DNA of 64,000 nt, from positions 686,001 through 750,000 of the forward strand of contig NC_090159.1 in assembly GCF_017916325.1 (NCBI RefSeq), written 5' to 3'. Origin of the DNA: Leishmania martiniquensis. Taxonomy: Eukaryota; Euglenozoa; Kinetoplastea; Trypanosomatida; Trypanosomatidae. Under the pieces are notes generated by a model. It made no database searches and was not told where the DNA came from. It saw only the letters and a list, made by a program, of their open reading frames with translations. Shown here piece after piece: positions 1 to 8,995 of this stretch (the stretch's first letter is position 1; every line of letters begins with the position of its first letter). A program made the position numbers and the translations under genes.

Positions 1-433
1 TGCATCGGGTGTCTCAGGGGGAGGCAAGCGAAAGGAGACGACAGGAATGCATGCGGATGGCCTTGGAGGGTGTGCCAACAAGCGTGGCGGCGTCACACAC
101 GGAAGGATGCCACCACAACAGCCAACAAAATGTTTGGTGTGCGAGCCTGCCTGCCTGCGTGCTGCCGCCGCGATACAACACGGGTGTGCACGGTGTGTGG
201 GTGGGCGCGACTCGCAAATACCTCTTTGATTCTCCTCTTCAGAAGGGGCTGCATGAGGGTCAAGGCGGAGAGGGGAGTGGAACGTTGGGAGGAGAGGTCG
301 GGGAGGGGGGACAGAAGGAAGAAGAGGCCCAAGACGGAGGTTGATCCGACATGCAGACCTGCCGCCTCACCATCTGGGCGTATCGCGGCTGCTGTCTGGG
401 TTGGTTGTGCGGAGGCAATGGGTGAGGGAAAAA
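1..433. other. Gene-free end region beyond tRNA-Asp
   Basis: I see no gene here. It lies downstream, in the direction of transcription, of the tRNA, and contains a purine-rich plus-strand block at about 244-335. Open frames in this stretch are short or run through the tRNA and have no recognisable domain. Confidence 0.6.
429..433 (-). terminator. RNA polymerase III T-run terminator
   Basis: Five A residues on the plus strand give a TTTTT run on the minus strand directly after the last base of the tRNA. This is the usual length of a Pol III terminator. Confidence 0.8.
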
Positions 434-505
434 CTTCCCGGCCGGGAATTGAACCCGGGTCACCCGCGTGACAGGCGGGTATACTAACCACTATACTACC
501 GAGAA
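434..505 (-). tRNA. tRNA-Asp (GUC anticodon)
   Basis: The 72-nt minus-strand sequence folds as a complete cloverleaf. The acceptor strands TTCTCGG and CCGGGAA pair over seven positions with one G-U, followed by discriminator G. The anticodon loop reads CTGTCAC, giving GUC for aspartate. The Pol III internal promoter is visible: A box TAGTATAGTGG at 488-498 and B box GGTTCAATTCC at 445-455. No intron is present, CCA is not encoded, and a T5 terminator follows. It is on the same strand as all protein genes and lies about 1.57 kb beyond the last one. In trypanosomatids Pol III genes often sit at the edges of Pol II transcription units, so it may mark the end of the unit seen here. Confidence 0.95.
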
Positions 506-2070
506 CTGGAGAGCCATTATCGCTTCTGACTGAAGCACCTGCTCTTCTTCCACGGCTCTGGCCCTCCCTTCTTCCCGCCCCCCTCCTGCTGGAGAGGGCG
601 GTTGAAAGACATGCGTGCATGGCACACGGAGGACTTCGCTGTTCCGCCGGTTTTCGCGTAGCGATCGCTGAGACATCAGAGCAATTAGATGAAGGATGAA
701 CAGCAACGAAAAAAAAGACAAAATACGTTTGCATGTGGTGAAAGCGATGCTCGGCGTGTGTATAAAAAGGGCATAAGGATATTTTTTCGTGTTTCGAACG
801 TGCCTCTTCTGCTTCTTCTTTTCTCTGCCCGAGATGAGTCCAAGACGTCACGCGACACGGCCCCGGCTCTGCCACAAAACAGGGATCATCGCCTCACGCT
901 GCTGCGAAGCAGCCCGGATAGACACGTGCAAGAGCCACACCCGACTCGGTGATCTGAGCACGGCAAGCGGCACGCACTCTGCACACCCACATGCTTCGCA
1001 GGCCGCTGCAACGTCGCCCCCCTCCCCTCCCCCCACGACGCCGGTCGCCACGCGGCGCACCCCTCGGGCATGACGAAGGCTTCCCACATGGGCAGGCGGC
1101 GTGAGGGCCGCGTAGAGTGCGTTCGAGTCGCCATGACACGCTGTCCGTGCTTCGGATCGTACAGGCGTCCTGGTGGCTCCGACGCCACGCCCATCCGGGC
1201 GATGACCTCGGCTTCTACGAGGTCGCTCTGACTTGCCAAGATCGCCGGTGCTCGACACTGTCGTGGCGCAAGGCGGCTCGGCATTTGACAGGACTGAGGG
1301 CTGCACCGCTTCCCCATCAGGGAGTGGGCCCGCCGGCGCCCCCCCTGAGAAGTCACGTCGACGAAGGTGTGTGTGTGTGTGGCCCACCGAGGGTCACCCC
1401 ACAGCGGAAGGAGGAAAGAAGGAGTCATCCTGCGTCTCCCCCCGCTCACTCCTCCTCTGTCATTTCTTTCCACCTCTCAGGCGGTGGGCAGAAGCGGGTC
1501 GGCGACGGCGTCGAAGGCAAAAGCAGCAAAGAAAAGGAGAAAAGGCAAAAAGAAACGCGTAGAGGTACTGAGAAAGGAAAGAGGTGTTTCTCTGAGAGCA
1601 GAGGCGTCATGGGCACGCTCGACCATGTATATATGTGTGTGTGTGTGTCCCTCTGTGTGTCTGTGACTGGAGGAGCTGCAGGGAAGGGGTGGGTGGGTGG
1701 CGAAATGAGCACCGCAAGGGCTAGGGAGGTGAGGGGAGGTGCACCATCGCCCTCATTCTTGGGACGTCTTCTTCTCACCTCGAACGGGATAGCGTTTGTA
1801 TGCGCCGGGCACTGGTCGCCTCCGCGCGGCCATCATAAGACGAGGCTGATCCTTCAACGAGGAGTGCTCATGGATTTGGGCCAAGATGCCGTGCACTCGT
1901 CCTCATCGATCTCTCGCCACTCTTTCGACTCTGCGCCGCCGCTGCCGGAGTGCGGATACAGGGTCCTCACATTTGCTGGCCGATGGGCTGTGAGGGAGGC
2001 TTCACGACTGCCTGGCCGCAAGGTCATACTCGCCGGCGACCGCGAGTGGTCTAGCTGCACCGTAACTCTG
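506..2070. other. Intergenic: 3' flank of the 499-aa protein gene with repeat copy 1
   Basis: This gap of almost 1.6 kb holds no supported gene. It contains copy 1 of the 597-bp repeat (789-1385), a GT microsatellite ending that repeat (1367-1381), and a TA/TG microsatellite at about 1628-1648. Frames in this stretch mostly mirror the repeat or run antisense to the neighbouring gene. Confidence 0.6.
789..1385 (+). repeat. 597-bp direct repeat, copy 1 (SIDER-like candidate)
   Basis: The sequence from 789 to 1385 recurs at 11268-11864 in the same orientation, and I found no mismatch on reading both copies. It starts at GTGTTTCGAACGTGCC and ends in a GT run followed by GGCCC. Flanks on both sides are unrelated. 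Inside it are two small inverted repeats: GTGGC/GCCAC (1173-1177 with 1084-type spacing to 1184-1188) and GACCTCG/CGAGGTC (1204-1210 with 1218-1224). Length, intergenic location and the presence of degenerate relatives fit the roughly 0.55-kb SIDER retroposons of Leishmania, but I cannot confirm family membership. It carries no convincing coding sequence. Confidence 0.85.
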
Positions 2071-3570
2071 CTACGAGGAGGGGGCGGCGCTCTTGCCGAC
2101 AAGCGGTCGATCTGCCAAGAGTGGCAACACCGACCTGCGGTGGCACCCTGCCTTCATAAGCTCATAATCGAAACTGTACGCCTCGCCCAGGGCGCTGCAG
2201 AGCTCATTCTCGTGGCCGACGCAGTTGGCCAGCATCTCCTCCAGCCCGGGCCGCTCTCCCTCAGGCTGGTGCGCGATGAAGCGGGTAATGGTGCGGTAGG
2301 AGCGATCGGTGTCGTTGTTCGTGCGGCGACCCTGCAGCCGGGGCAGCCCCGGCAGCAGCTCCGTACCCTCCAGCGCTCTAGCGTGCTCGGACGCTTGGCT
2401 GGCACCGCGCGATGTGGACATGGAGATGAGGCGTGCCCGCTCTGCGATAGGGGTATTCATCTCCAGCGGGTCTTCGCTGTTGCGGGAAGTGCGGGTACTG
2501 TACCGTGGAGTTGTCGGAGTGGTGGCTACATTCATTGGCTGATGGCTGGGTGCCAGCGGGTGTTGCGACGCGCTATTTGGCGCCGCGCGCAGCTTCGAGA
2601 CTCGGGGCTCGTCTATCTTCTGTTGGGCGTGCACTTGGGAAAGATCAAGGCCGGCCGCCGCCGGGGGAGAAGGGAGGGCTGAGCTACGGGCGCTATGCGT
2701 ACCGCAACGGTCGGAGCTCGCCTCGCTCGATGTCGGGGCTTCTTGGCGTGCAGAACCTTCCGCAGCCGATGCACTGCGTGGCCTTGACTGCTGTAGTTCA
2801 CGCTTCAGAGGATTGCTGTGGGTACTTTCTGCCTGCCGCCGAAGATCGCGGTAGTACATCCCGGGCTCTTTGGAATTGCTGTAGCTCCACACAGCGGACT
2901 GTGCTGCTGTAGGGTGGGCACCAGTGACCGCTGCCGCTGTGGGCTTCGTGCTGAGCAGCTGGATAGCCGGCGCGGGGACGCCACCCTTGTACTCATCGTC
3001 ATCCTCTGCCGCCGCGAGGCAGTTTACGCGTTTCGGTAATGGACTCTTGTCGGAGGGGGTATCCAGCTCCGGTATGATGGCGGTTACATGTGACTGAGGA
3101 GGGGTCGCGTCGCCGCCCTCCCGTGGGCAGTCGCTTGCTGAGGGCGCTTTCGCGTTTGCATCTGATACACACTTCACATGTGAGGCGAGACGACTGCTAC
3201 GGTCGCCGAACTCCAGCTCCGTTGACCGTGGCGGCGCCGGCTGAGGCGTTGACGGTGCAGCCAGCACACTCGATGGCACCTTGCTGAAACCCTGTGCAGT
3301 GGGGGCAGCCTGCTGCTTCGAGCCCTGTGGTGGGGGATGAGCAGCCTCGCTGCCGTACGCAACTTGCGACGCGCGCTGCAGCGCTACGCTAGGCTCGCCA
3401 CTATGTGGGGTCTCGATGCGACCGGGAGAGGTTGCATGGATATGTGCTCTGCCCACCTCTGCACGGCTTGTGGGCAGGCATACGATACAGCTTTGGCGAG
3501 ACGGCTGGCGCTTAGGCGGCAAAGAAAGTGTGTGCCCGGTCTCCGCGTAACCGTGGCCAGTGTCGGACAT
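2071..3570 (-). CDS. Hypothetical Ser/Pro/Ala-rich protein with C-terminal kinetoplastid-type helical module
   Basis: This encodes 499 residues from an ATG at 3570. Most of the chain is low-complexity Ser/Pro/Ala/Gln-rich sequence, probably disordered, with no signal peptide or membrane segment. Near the C terminus (about residues 424-472) is an ordered stretch with the pattern ITRFIAHQPE...LEEMLANCVGHENEL...LGEAY. It resembles a short helical module I recall from many trypanosomatid proteins (F..h.P....l..ml..y.G.E..L...L...yG). That match is from memory. No function can be assigned. It is the last protein gene before tRNA-Asp. A pyrimidine-rich stretch of the transcript at 3587-3620 lies close to the start but has no AG before the ATG. 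A stronger tract is at 3823-3872, so the mRNA 5' end is uncertain. Confidence 0.7.
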   Translation of the reverse strand: MSDTGHGYAETGHTLSLPPKRQPSRQSCIVCLPTSRAEVGRAHIHATSPGRIETPHSGEPSVALQRASQVAYGSEAAHPPPQGSKQQAAPTAQGFSKVPSSVLAAPSTPQPAPPRSTELEFGDRSSRLASHVKCVSDANAKAPSASDCPREGGDATPPQSHVTAIIPELDTPSDKSPLPKRVNCLAAAEDDDEYKGGVPAPAIQLLSTKPTAAAVTGAHPTAAQSAVWSYSNSKEPGMYYRDLRRQAESTHSNPLKRELQQSRPRSASAAEGSARQEAPTSSEASSDRCGTHSARSSALPSPPAAAGLDLSQVHAQQKIDEPRVSKLRAAPNSASQHPLAPSHQPMNVATTPTTPRYSTRTSRNSEDPLEMNTPIAERARLISMSTSRGASQASEHARALEGTELLPGLPRLQGRRTNNDTDRSYRTITRFIAHQPEGERPGLEEMLANCVGHENELCSALGEAYSFDYELMKAGCHRRSVLPLLADRPLVGKSAAPSS

Positions 3571-5173
3571 CGCGAGTACAGGTGGGTGCCAGGAGGAGAT
3601 GGGAGAGTGAGAGGCGGGGGTCTGCGGCTAAGTTGCCTTTAATATCCGCTTTCTCAGTTTTTGTGTGTGGGATACTATGCAATGACGTGAGTGGTTGGTG
3701 GCGATGCTCGACGCGTGCAGGCCCGCTTGGGGTGGTGGCCACTCAAAGGCAAATACAATGGGAAGGACGAGGCCGACATAGTGTCCAACACTCACATCGG
3801 CCCCCCCAACCCGCACGATTGCGTCAGAGGAGAGGGAGAGGAAGTGGGTGAAGGGAGAGGGGTAGGGGAGAGGTGACTGATGAGGCGAAAAAAAACGAGC
3901 ACATGCCATGTGGACGTTGGTGGGGAGGCGGTGACGACAGCAATGAGCGGCGGAGAAGGTGGGAGCATGTCTCAACGCATCCCGCTACTGTGCCCAGTCC
4001 TCGTCGTACAAAAACGCGCGTGCAGGTTTCTCTTTTGTCTTCCTCCCCCCTTTCCCCTTTTTTTTCTCAGCGAAGTACGCCGAAGGGGTGCCGGCAAACA
4101 CCTGCACAGATGGAAGCGACAGAGAGTTCGCTGCCATGCGGGAGGCGGGCTGGAGGAAGCAGGAGCGCAAGGGTGTGGGCCGAATCCGCCGCACACCCTC
4201 CATTCAGGCGCTCGCCTTTGCTCTTGTGTAACGCTTAGCGAGAAAAGAAAAAGCGGCTTACAACCTCCTGCCCCTTTGCCCTCCCTTCCGCTAATCATTA
4301 CGGATGAGTGCGGTTCCATATAAAATTTGGCCCGCGTGCGAAGCTCCCAAGAGAGGGAAAAGGTGCGCAAACGAAAAGATAGGCGGCGCCATCGTCCAGC
4401 CTCGAAGCTATGCAGACCCGGTAAAGGCGCCGCTTGTGCAGGCGTGTCAGCAAGTCTGGTGGTGTGCATGTGCGTGTGTGTGGGGGAGGGGGGGCTACGC
4501 CGATGGACATGAGACGTGCTAGGCCTTCACTCATGTCGTCTTTCCCCCATCGCACTGAAAGGCCCCTCAGCACATGGGCGCACCCTGCCAAGCGAGCAGG
4601 AGAGGTGAGCACGTGCAACAAGATGGACAGAGAAGAGGGAGGAGGAGGGAGGGAGTAAGGGAGGAGAGGGCGATGGGGAAGGGGTAGGAAGAGACGGGAG
4701 TGCCTGAGGTGAGGTAGCGGCGGCGGCAGCAGCAGCGGCCATTCGCCGGCCGATGACAGCGTACAGAGGACAGGAGCGCAACCGGATGGGGAGGGCACCT
4801 CGCCACGCTCACGCATAAAGGGACAGAAGTCTGACGCGCGCACCGTGCTGCAGATGCTCCGAAGACAGGCGTCCACTTCTCAGTCCCCCCGCCCCCTCGT
4901 CCCTCCCGTCATGACATGACTCGCTTCACCGAACGCAGTGTATGGCACGCCTCTGCTGCGTCGGTGTCCCTCCCTCCTAATACCACCTGTTGCACAAACG
5001 TTACCGATATACACCCCCTGTTGTTTCGCCGCCTTTATCTGTCTTCGCAGCTTCCACTACATGAAGAGAGGCAACCCGCTTCACCACTGGCAGTGTGTAT
5101 ATCCGAAGCAAGACATCATGCCGCCCCAACGCCCCTTATATTGCTTCTGCACAACCGATGCGGGATAGCGCAC
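3571..5173. other. Intergenic, with sense and antisense polypyrimidine tracts
   Basis: I see no supported gene in this 1.6 kb. A polypyrimidine tract in the sense (minus) direction lies at 3823-3872 and is the best candidate for directing trans-splicing of the downstream 499-aa gene. On the plus strand, 4027-4068 is an equally strong C/T tract that ends in CTCAG at 4066-4070. It looks like an antisense splice acceptor. Confidence 0.5.
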
Positions 5174-8100
5174 TTAGGAGCCAGACATATGCTTGAAAAC
5201 ACGCTTCATGTACATGGAGCTGAGGTACAGCTCTTCAGCAAACCAGCGAGCTACCGCTTCCGCCTCGCCCTCATTCGGTGCCACCACCTCTGCGAACTCG
5301 TCTTTGTCCTCCTCCGCGCCATCTATGCCAGGTGGCCGTGCCATGCCTAGTGGCAGCATGCTCGAGGTGCTGGAACTAGCACTGCTGTGGTCACGCGCGA
5401 GACTCGAGGGGCGCTTCACTGTCACCACGTTCGGTTCTGACTTCATGGCCGTCATTGCTGTGGCAACTTCCTCTGCGGGGACAGTGGCCGGGGAGGACGG
5501 TGCAGAGCTAGGAGCAGCGCACGGCTCTGAAAGTGTCTTCTGGCGCCATCCCGGTGCGGGGGCCAAGTCCAGTGACCGCCGCAGCTCCTGCACAAAGAGC
5601 TCCGTGACGAGATGCAACGACGGCTCTAGCGCCGCTCGCGCCTCCACGCGTCGCCAGAGTGAGCGGAGTGACGGCATGAACGTTGTCAGGTCCTCGTAGC
5701 GAGGAAAGGCAGCGATCTGCCGTATGGCAATCTCCGGTGACCGCTGATCGCCTTCACCCTCTTCTCCAGGCGCCAGCGCCTCCTGCGGCGGAGTCTCGCC
5801 GTTTCTGACGGATGAAGAGATGGCCGTTCGCGACCGCTGCCGCGTGCTCTGGTCATCCTCATGGATGGCCGCATCGTGACTGCTGCTGTTCCCGCCCTCA
5901 GCATCGTCGTCCACAAGCCAGCCGTCGAGGCCCGCACGCGACCGTCGCGGCCCTGCAATCACCGCCGGCGGCGTCGGCGACGACAGCATCGGTGATGAAG
6001 GTTGTATTCCCTGGAGCTGCTGCACCCCAGCACCCCAGCTCCACAGCCGGCCCTCCAGCTGCTGGTTGACGTCCTCCACCGCGTGCACAAAACGCCGCCA
6101 CACTTGCTGCCGGCAGCGATACTGCACAGTGCGTAGGAGTGTGTCGAGGAGATTGATCGAGTCCAGGGCAGTACGAACTGCGAAGCCGGAGTTGCGGCCG
6201 CTGCTCCTCACAGATCGCTCCATCTGACGCAGTGTGCTGACGGTGTGCGTATGGAGACTCGTCAGCGTCTGCAGGAGGCACACCTGTGAGGAGCGCGACG
6301 GCGCTGGGGACGGTACAGCAGCGCTGCGGTATAGAACCAAAATTGCCTCTTCCACATGCGCTGCGAGGAGCGGTCGCTGCTGCGGCTGTGGCTGTATCGA
6401 TGGCAGTTGCCATTGCCGCTCTTGCATCCCGTTACCGTTGCCGCTTGCCGCAGCCGATTTGCCTAGTCGCACAGAAGCGGCACACGCTGCAGCACAAGCG
6501 CGGAACTCCTCTGCATCCGCATCTGAAGAGTGGCGGCTGCGACTCCCCTGCAAAGCGGAGCGCACTTTCTTTACGTGTGAGACGATGCCGGCGTCCACTC
6601 GTCCAGCCAGTGCAGCCAGTGCATCGAGGGACGCCGATGCGAGTGCATCACGTGAGCTTGCGCGTGCAGCTGCACCTGAACCACAAGAGTGCGGTGGGGC
6701 ACGGTGAATGTGCGCCATGGGAGAGGGAAGCGCGCGAGTCGGGTTCCACACGAGCTGTGTAAAGAAAGATGTGAAGGCGGCGTGCGCCTGCCGCTCTGCC
6801 TCGGGCGTCGGGGCAAAAGACGCGCTGAAGGGGCTGCGAGAGCGATGACCAGAGCTCTCCCCTGCTGCCCCCTGACGAGTTGCGGTGCCGTCTGCCTGGT
6901 CGGGCTTGCTGCTGCTGTTGCTGCCGTTCGCGGCGCCGGCGAACGGCACAGCCTCCCCTTTGCCCTTGGCGAGAGAGACCCCTTTCCGCGGTCGCGGGTG
7001 ATCGCTGTTGGGATCCACGTGAATCTCCTGACATGCCGCGCGCGCCGCACGCAAATAGGTATACAGGATTCTCCAGAGCTCCTCCACCGCCTGATAGGAC
7101 TGCACAAGGTAGCGAGTGTCCTGGCGAAGAGCCAGCATGCTCAGCGTGAACAGAGAGGGATGGATGACACACCCCACCCAATCGTACGGGGAGAGTGGCA
7201 GCGGCGCGCCCGCATCACCTCGGTGAAGTTTCCCATTTGCACACCCGCCCCCGCCCGCTGACGCGGCTGCCACGTGGCCGTCAAATACGGAAGCAAAGGC
7301 GTAGACAAGCGATGGACGCCACAGTGTCAGCTGGCCAAGCAGCGCAGGGAGGGGTAGCAGCGGTGCGCTGTCGGCATCACAGGCTACCCCTTGCAACAGT
7401 GCTGTGCGAAGGCGACTCATGCCCTCTGCGTAACTTCGCCACGCCTCTTGTGCTTCACCTGGCATGGGAGGGCGCCAAAGGACATGCGAAGTGTAAGAAC
7501 GTGCGGGGGCAGGAAGAGCAGGCCGAAGCGACGACGGTCCAGCCGAACTTTCACCAGAGGCAGCCACTCCAGTGGCGTACAGCTGACCCTGCGCCGGAGC
7601 AAGCTCATGCAGCTCGGCATCCAGCGCCCGCAGCGTGCCTGTCAAGCCGCGAACAGAGAGGTAGTCTCGCAGGAGGGCCGTGACACGCGTGTCGCGGAGC
7701 GCCTCTGGGGTCAGGGGCACGCGGTTGCCGCATAGCGCGTTGGCAACGGGTGCATCAGGACCCTTTGCCTTGGTGTGCTCGTGGGATGTTGCCGTCGCCA
7801 AATCACCGCTTGGCTGCCGCTCACTCGAAGATGCTGCTCCACTCCTTCGAATGCGCGACTCGCCCTCCTGCCCTGACATGAACGTGGTGCAGCGTCCCAC
7901 CGACTGCAGTGCGAGCTCGCGTACGTACTTGGCCAGTGGGAACGTGGGCGGCTGTCTCTTCGGCTGCTGTTCTTGACGCGGCAGGGATAACCCATCTTTA
8001 CAGCGAGGTGCATCTTGACTCAAGCACTGCGCACCGCTGTAAAACCGCACCACCACGTCTGTGGCTTGCTGGGGACGGCGAGCGAGCCCGATGGCGAAGT

Positions 8101-8995
8101 AGTAGCTACCATCCGCCAGTGAGGGCTCAAGCGGGAGGGTAGAGACGATGTCTTTGTTCACGGTGAAGGAGAGCTGATGGCGGACAAGGTCGACGAGGCA
8201 GCCGACACGATCGCCGAAATTGACGCGACTGCCGCCCACCCCGCTACGCCCGTAATCGGGAAGCTTCACGGCGTCTCCGTCCTCATAGCCGTTCTTGACG
8301 ATTAGGCGCTGTGCCACGTAGAAGCCAATACTGTTCTCCGCCTCTCCAGGCAGGCTGTACCACTCCAGGGACCGCTGGCAGACCCCCAGCACCAGCGCCG
8401 GTAGCGTCGCCTTGCTGCCTGGGCTAGTCGCCGGTGATGCGGCGGAGCTACCACAACTCATGTTTTTCTCTGCCACACCGGCGGCATTGCCCGCCTGCTG
8501 CGCCGATGGATCGGTGACGACGCACTCCATAAACACTACCGCCACCTGAGACATGGCAGGCGCATTGCTCTTCACATGGAAGCAATCGGAGGACCCGGTC
8601 GTGCGGCGGTGCAACTGCTGCTCCATCTCTTTGAAGGAGAGAGCAGCCCTCGCGGCGAGGTGTAGCACACAGCCCACTTCCCTTGCCGCGTGACCCTGGA
8701 AGCGCTGCTTTTGTACCGGGGGTGGCAGCGCAGAGAGATCCTCTTCGGTGGCTGCCGAGAGAGCTGATGATGGATGCCGCACAGCATCGCCACCATCACC
8801 GCAAGACGTAGATGGCTGCTGCCGCGGAGGCGTGTTCAGCCCAGCGGTATCAGCCTCGCCGCCATCCGAAAGGAGGTCCTGAGTGAGGTAGGCTGCGGCA
8901 GCATCCCCGGCGACGCTGCTGTGGCGCAGCTCCGCGGAAAGCGCGCCAACGTTCATGAACGTTGGCGCGGGAAACTCCCAGCCCGAGTAGAACAT
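5174..8995 (-). CDS. SPRY and LisH domain protein (RanBPM-like architecture)
   Basis: The frame opens at a GTG (9103), but the first ATG is at 8995. Starting there gives 1273 residues beginning MFYSGWEF. A SPRY-type domain spans about residues 149-320, with the typical core FYVAQRLIV...GDRVGCLVD...LSFTVNKDIV...YYFAIGL. A LisH motif follows at about 438-464 (TALLRDYLSVRGLTGTLRAL). The rest is long, Ala/Ser-rich and partly helical, and I could not place CTLH or CRA domains with confidence. SPRY plus LisH is the order found in RanBP9/RanBP10 scaffolds of the GID/CTLH ubiquitin ligase, so a scaffold or E3-associated role is a reasonable inference. The protein is much longer than those relatives. 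A 28-bp perfect palindrome lies at codons 9-18. The gene sits between the two copies of the 597-bp repeat. Confidence 0.85.
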   Translation of the reverse strand: MFYSGWEFPAPTFMNVGALSAELRHSSVAGDAAAAYLTQDLLSDGGEADTAGLNTPPRQQPSTSCGDGGDAVRHPSSALSAATEEDLSALPPPVQKQRFQGHAAREVGCVLHLAARAALSFKEMEQQLHRRTTGSSDCFHVKSNAPAMSQVAVVFMECVVTDPSAQQAGNAAGVAEKNMSCGSSAASPATSPGSKATLPALVLGVCQRSLEWYSLPGEAENSIGFYVAQRLIVKNGYEDGDAVKLPDYGRSGVGGSRVNFGDRVGCLVDLVRHQLSFTVNKDIVSTLPLEPSLADGSYYFAIGLARRPQQATDVVVRFYSGAQCLSQDAPRCKDGLSLPRQEQQPKRQPPTFPLAKYVRELALQSVGRCTTFMSGQEGESRIRRSGAASSSERQPSGDLATATSHEHTKAKGPDAPVANALCGNRVPLTPEALRDTRVTALLRDYLSVRGLTGTLRALDAELHELAPAQGQLYATGVAASGESSAGPSSLRPALPAPARSYTSHVLWRPPMPGEAQEAWRSYAEGMSRLRTALLQGVACDADSAPLLPLPALLGQLTLWRPSLVYAFASVFDGHVAAASAGGGGCANGKLHRGDAGAPLPLSPYDWVGCVIHPSLFTLSMLALRQDTRYLVQSYQAVEELWRILYTYLRAARAACQEIHVDPNSDHPRPRKGVSLAKGKGEAVPFAGAANGSNSSSKPDQADGTATRQGAAGESSGHRSRSPFSASFAPTPEAERQAHAAFTSFFTQLVWNPTRALPSPMAHIHRAPPHSCGSGAAARASSRDALASASLDALAALAGRVDAGIVSHVKKVRSALQGSRSRHSSDADAEEFRACAAACAASVRLGKSAAASGNGNGMQERQWQLPSIQPQPQQRPLLAAHVEEAILVLYRSAAVPSPAPSRSSQVCLLQTLTSLHTHTVSTLRQMERSVRSSGRNSGFAVRTALDSINLLDTLLRTVQYRCRQQVWRRFVHAVEDVNQQLEGRLWSWGAGVQQLQGIQPSSPMLSSPTPPAVIAGPRRSRAGLDGWLVDDDAEGGNSSSHDAAIHEDDQSTRQRSRTAISSSVRNGETPPQEALAPGEEGEGDQRSPEIAIRQIAAFPRYEDLTTFMPSLRSLWRRVEARAALEPSLHLVTELFVQELRRSLDLAPAPGWRQKTLSEPCAAPSSAPSSPATVPAEEVATAMTAMKSEPNVVTVKRPSSLARDHSSASSSTSSMLPLGMARPPGIDGAEEDKDEFAEVVAPNEGEAEAVARWFAEELYLSSMYMKRVFKHMSGS
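8942..8969. repeat. 28-bp perfect palindrome inside the SPRY-LisH coding start
   Basis: The half-site CGCGCCAACGTTCA is followed immediately by its exact reverse complement. On the transcript it begins 26 nt after the A of the start codon at 8995. It encodes the P-A-P-T-F-M-N-V-G-A stretch and has a second in-frame ATG at its centre. As RNA it could form a stem of about 10 bp with an 8-nt loop. Confidence 0.9.

Noticed and set aside
93..875. 260-codon minus-strand frame across the tRNA
   Set aside because: It reads straight through the tRNA-Asp gene and part of repeat copy 1, so it is not a protein gene.
1117..2682. 521-codon plus-strand frame
   Set aside because: It crosses repeat copy 1 and then runs antisense to the 499-aa gene. 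Its protein has no domain and its composition follows the repeat and microsatellites.
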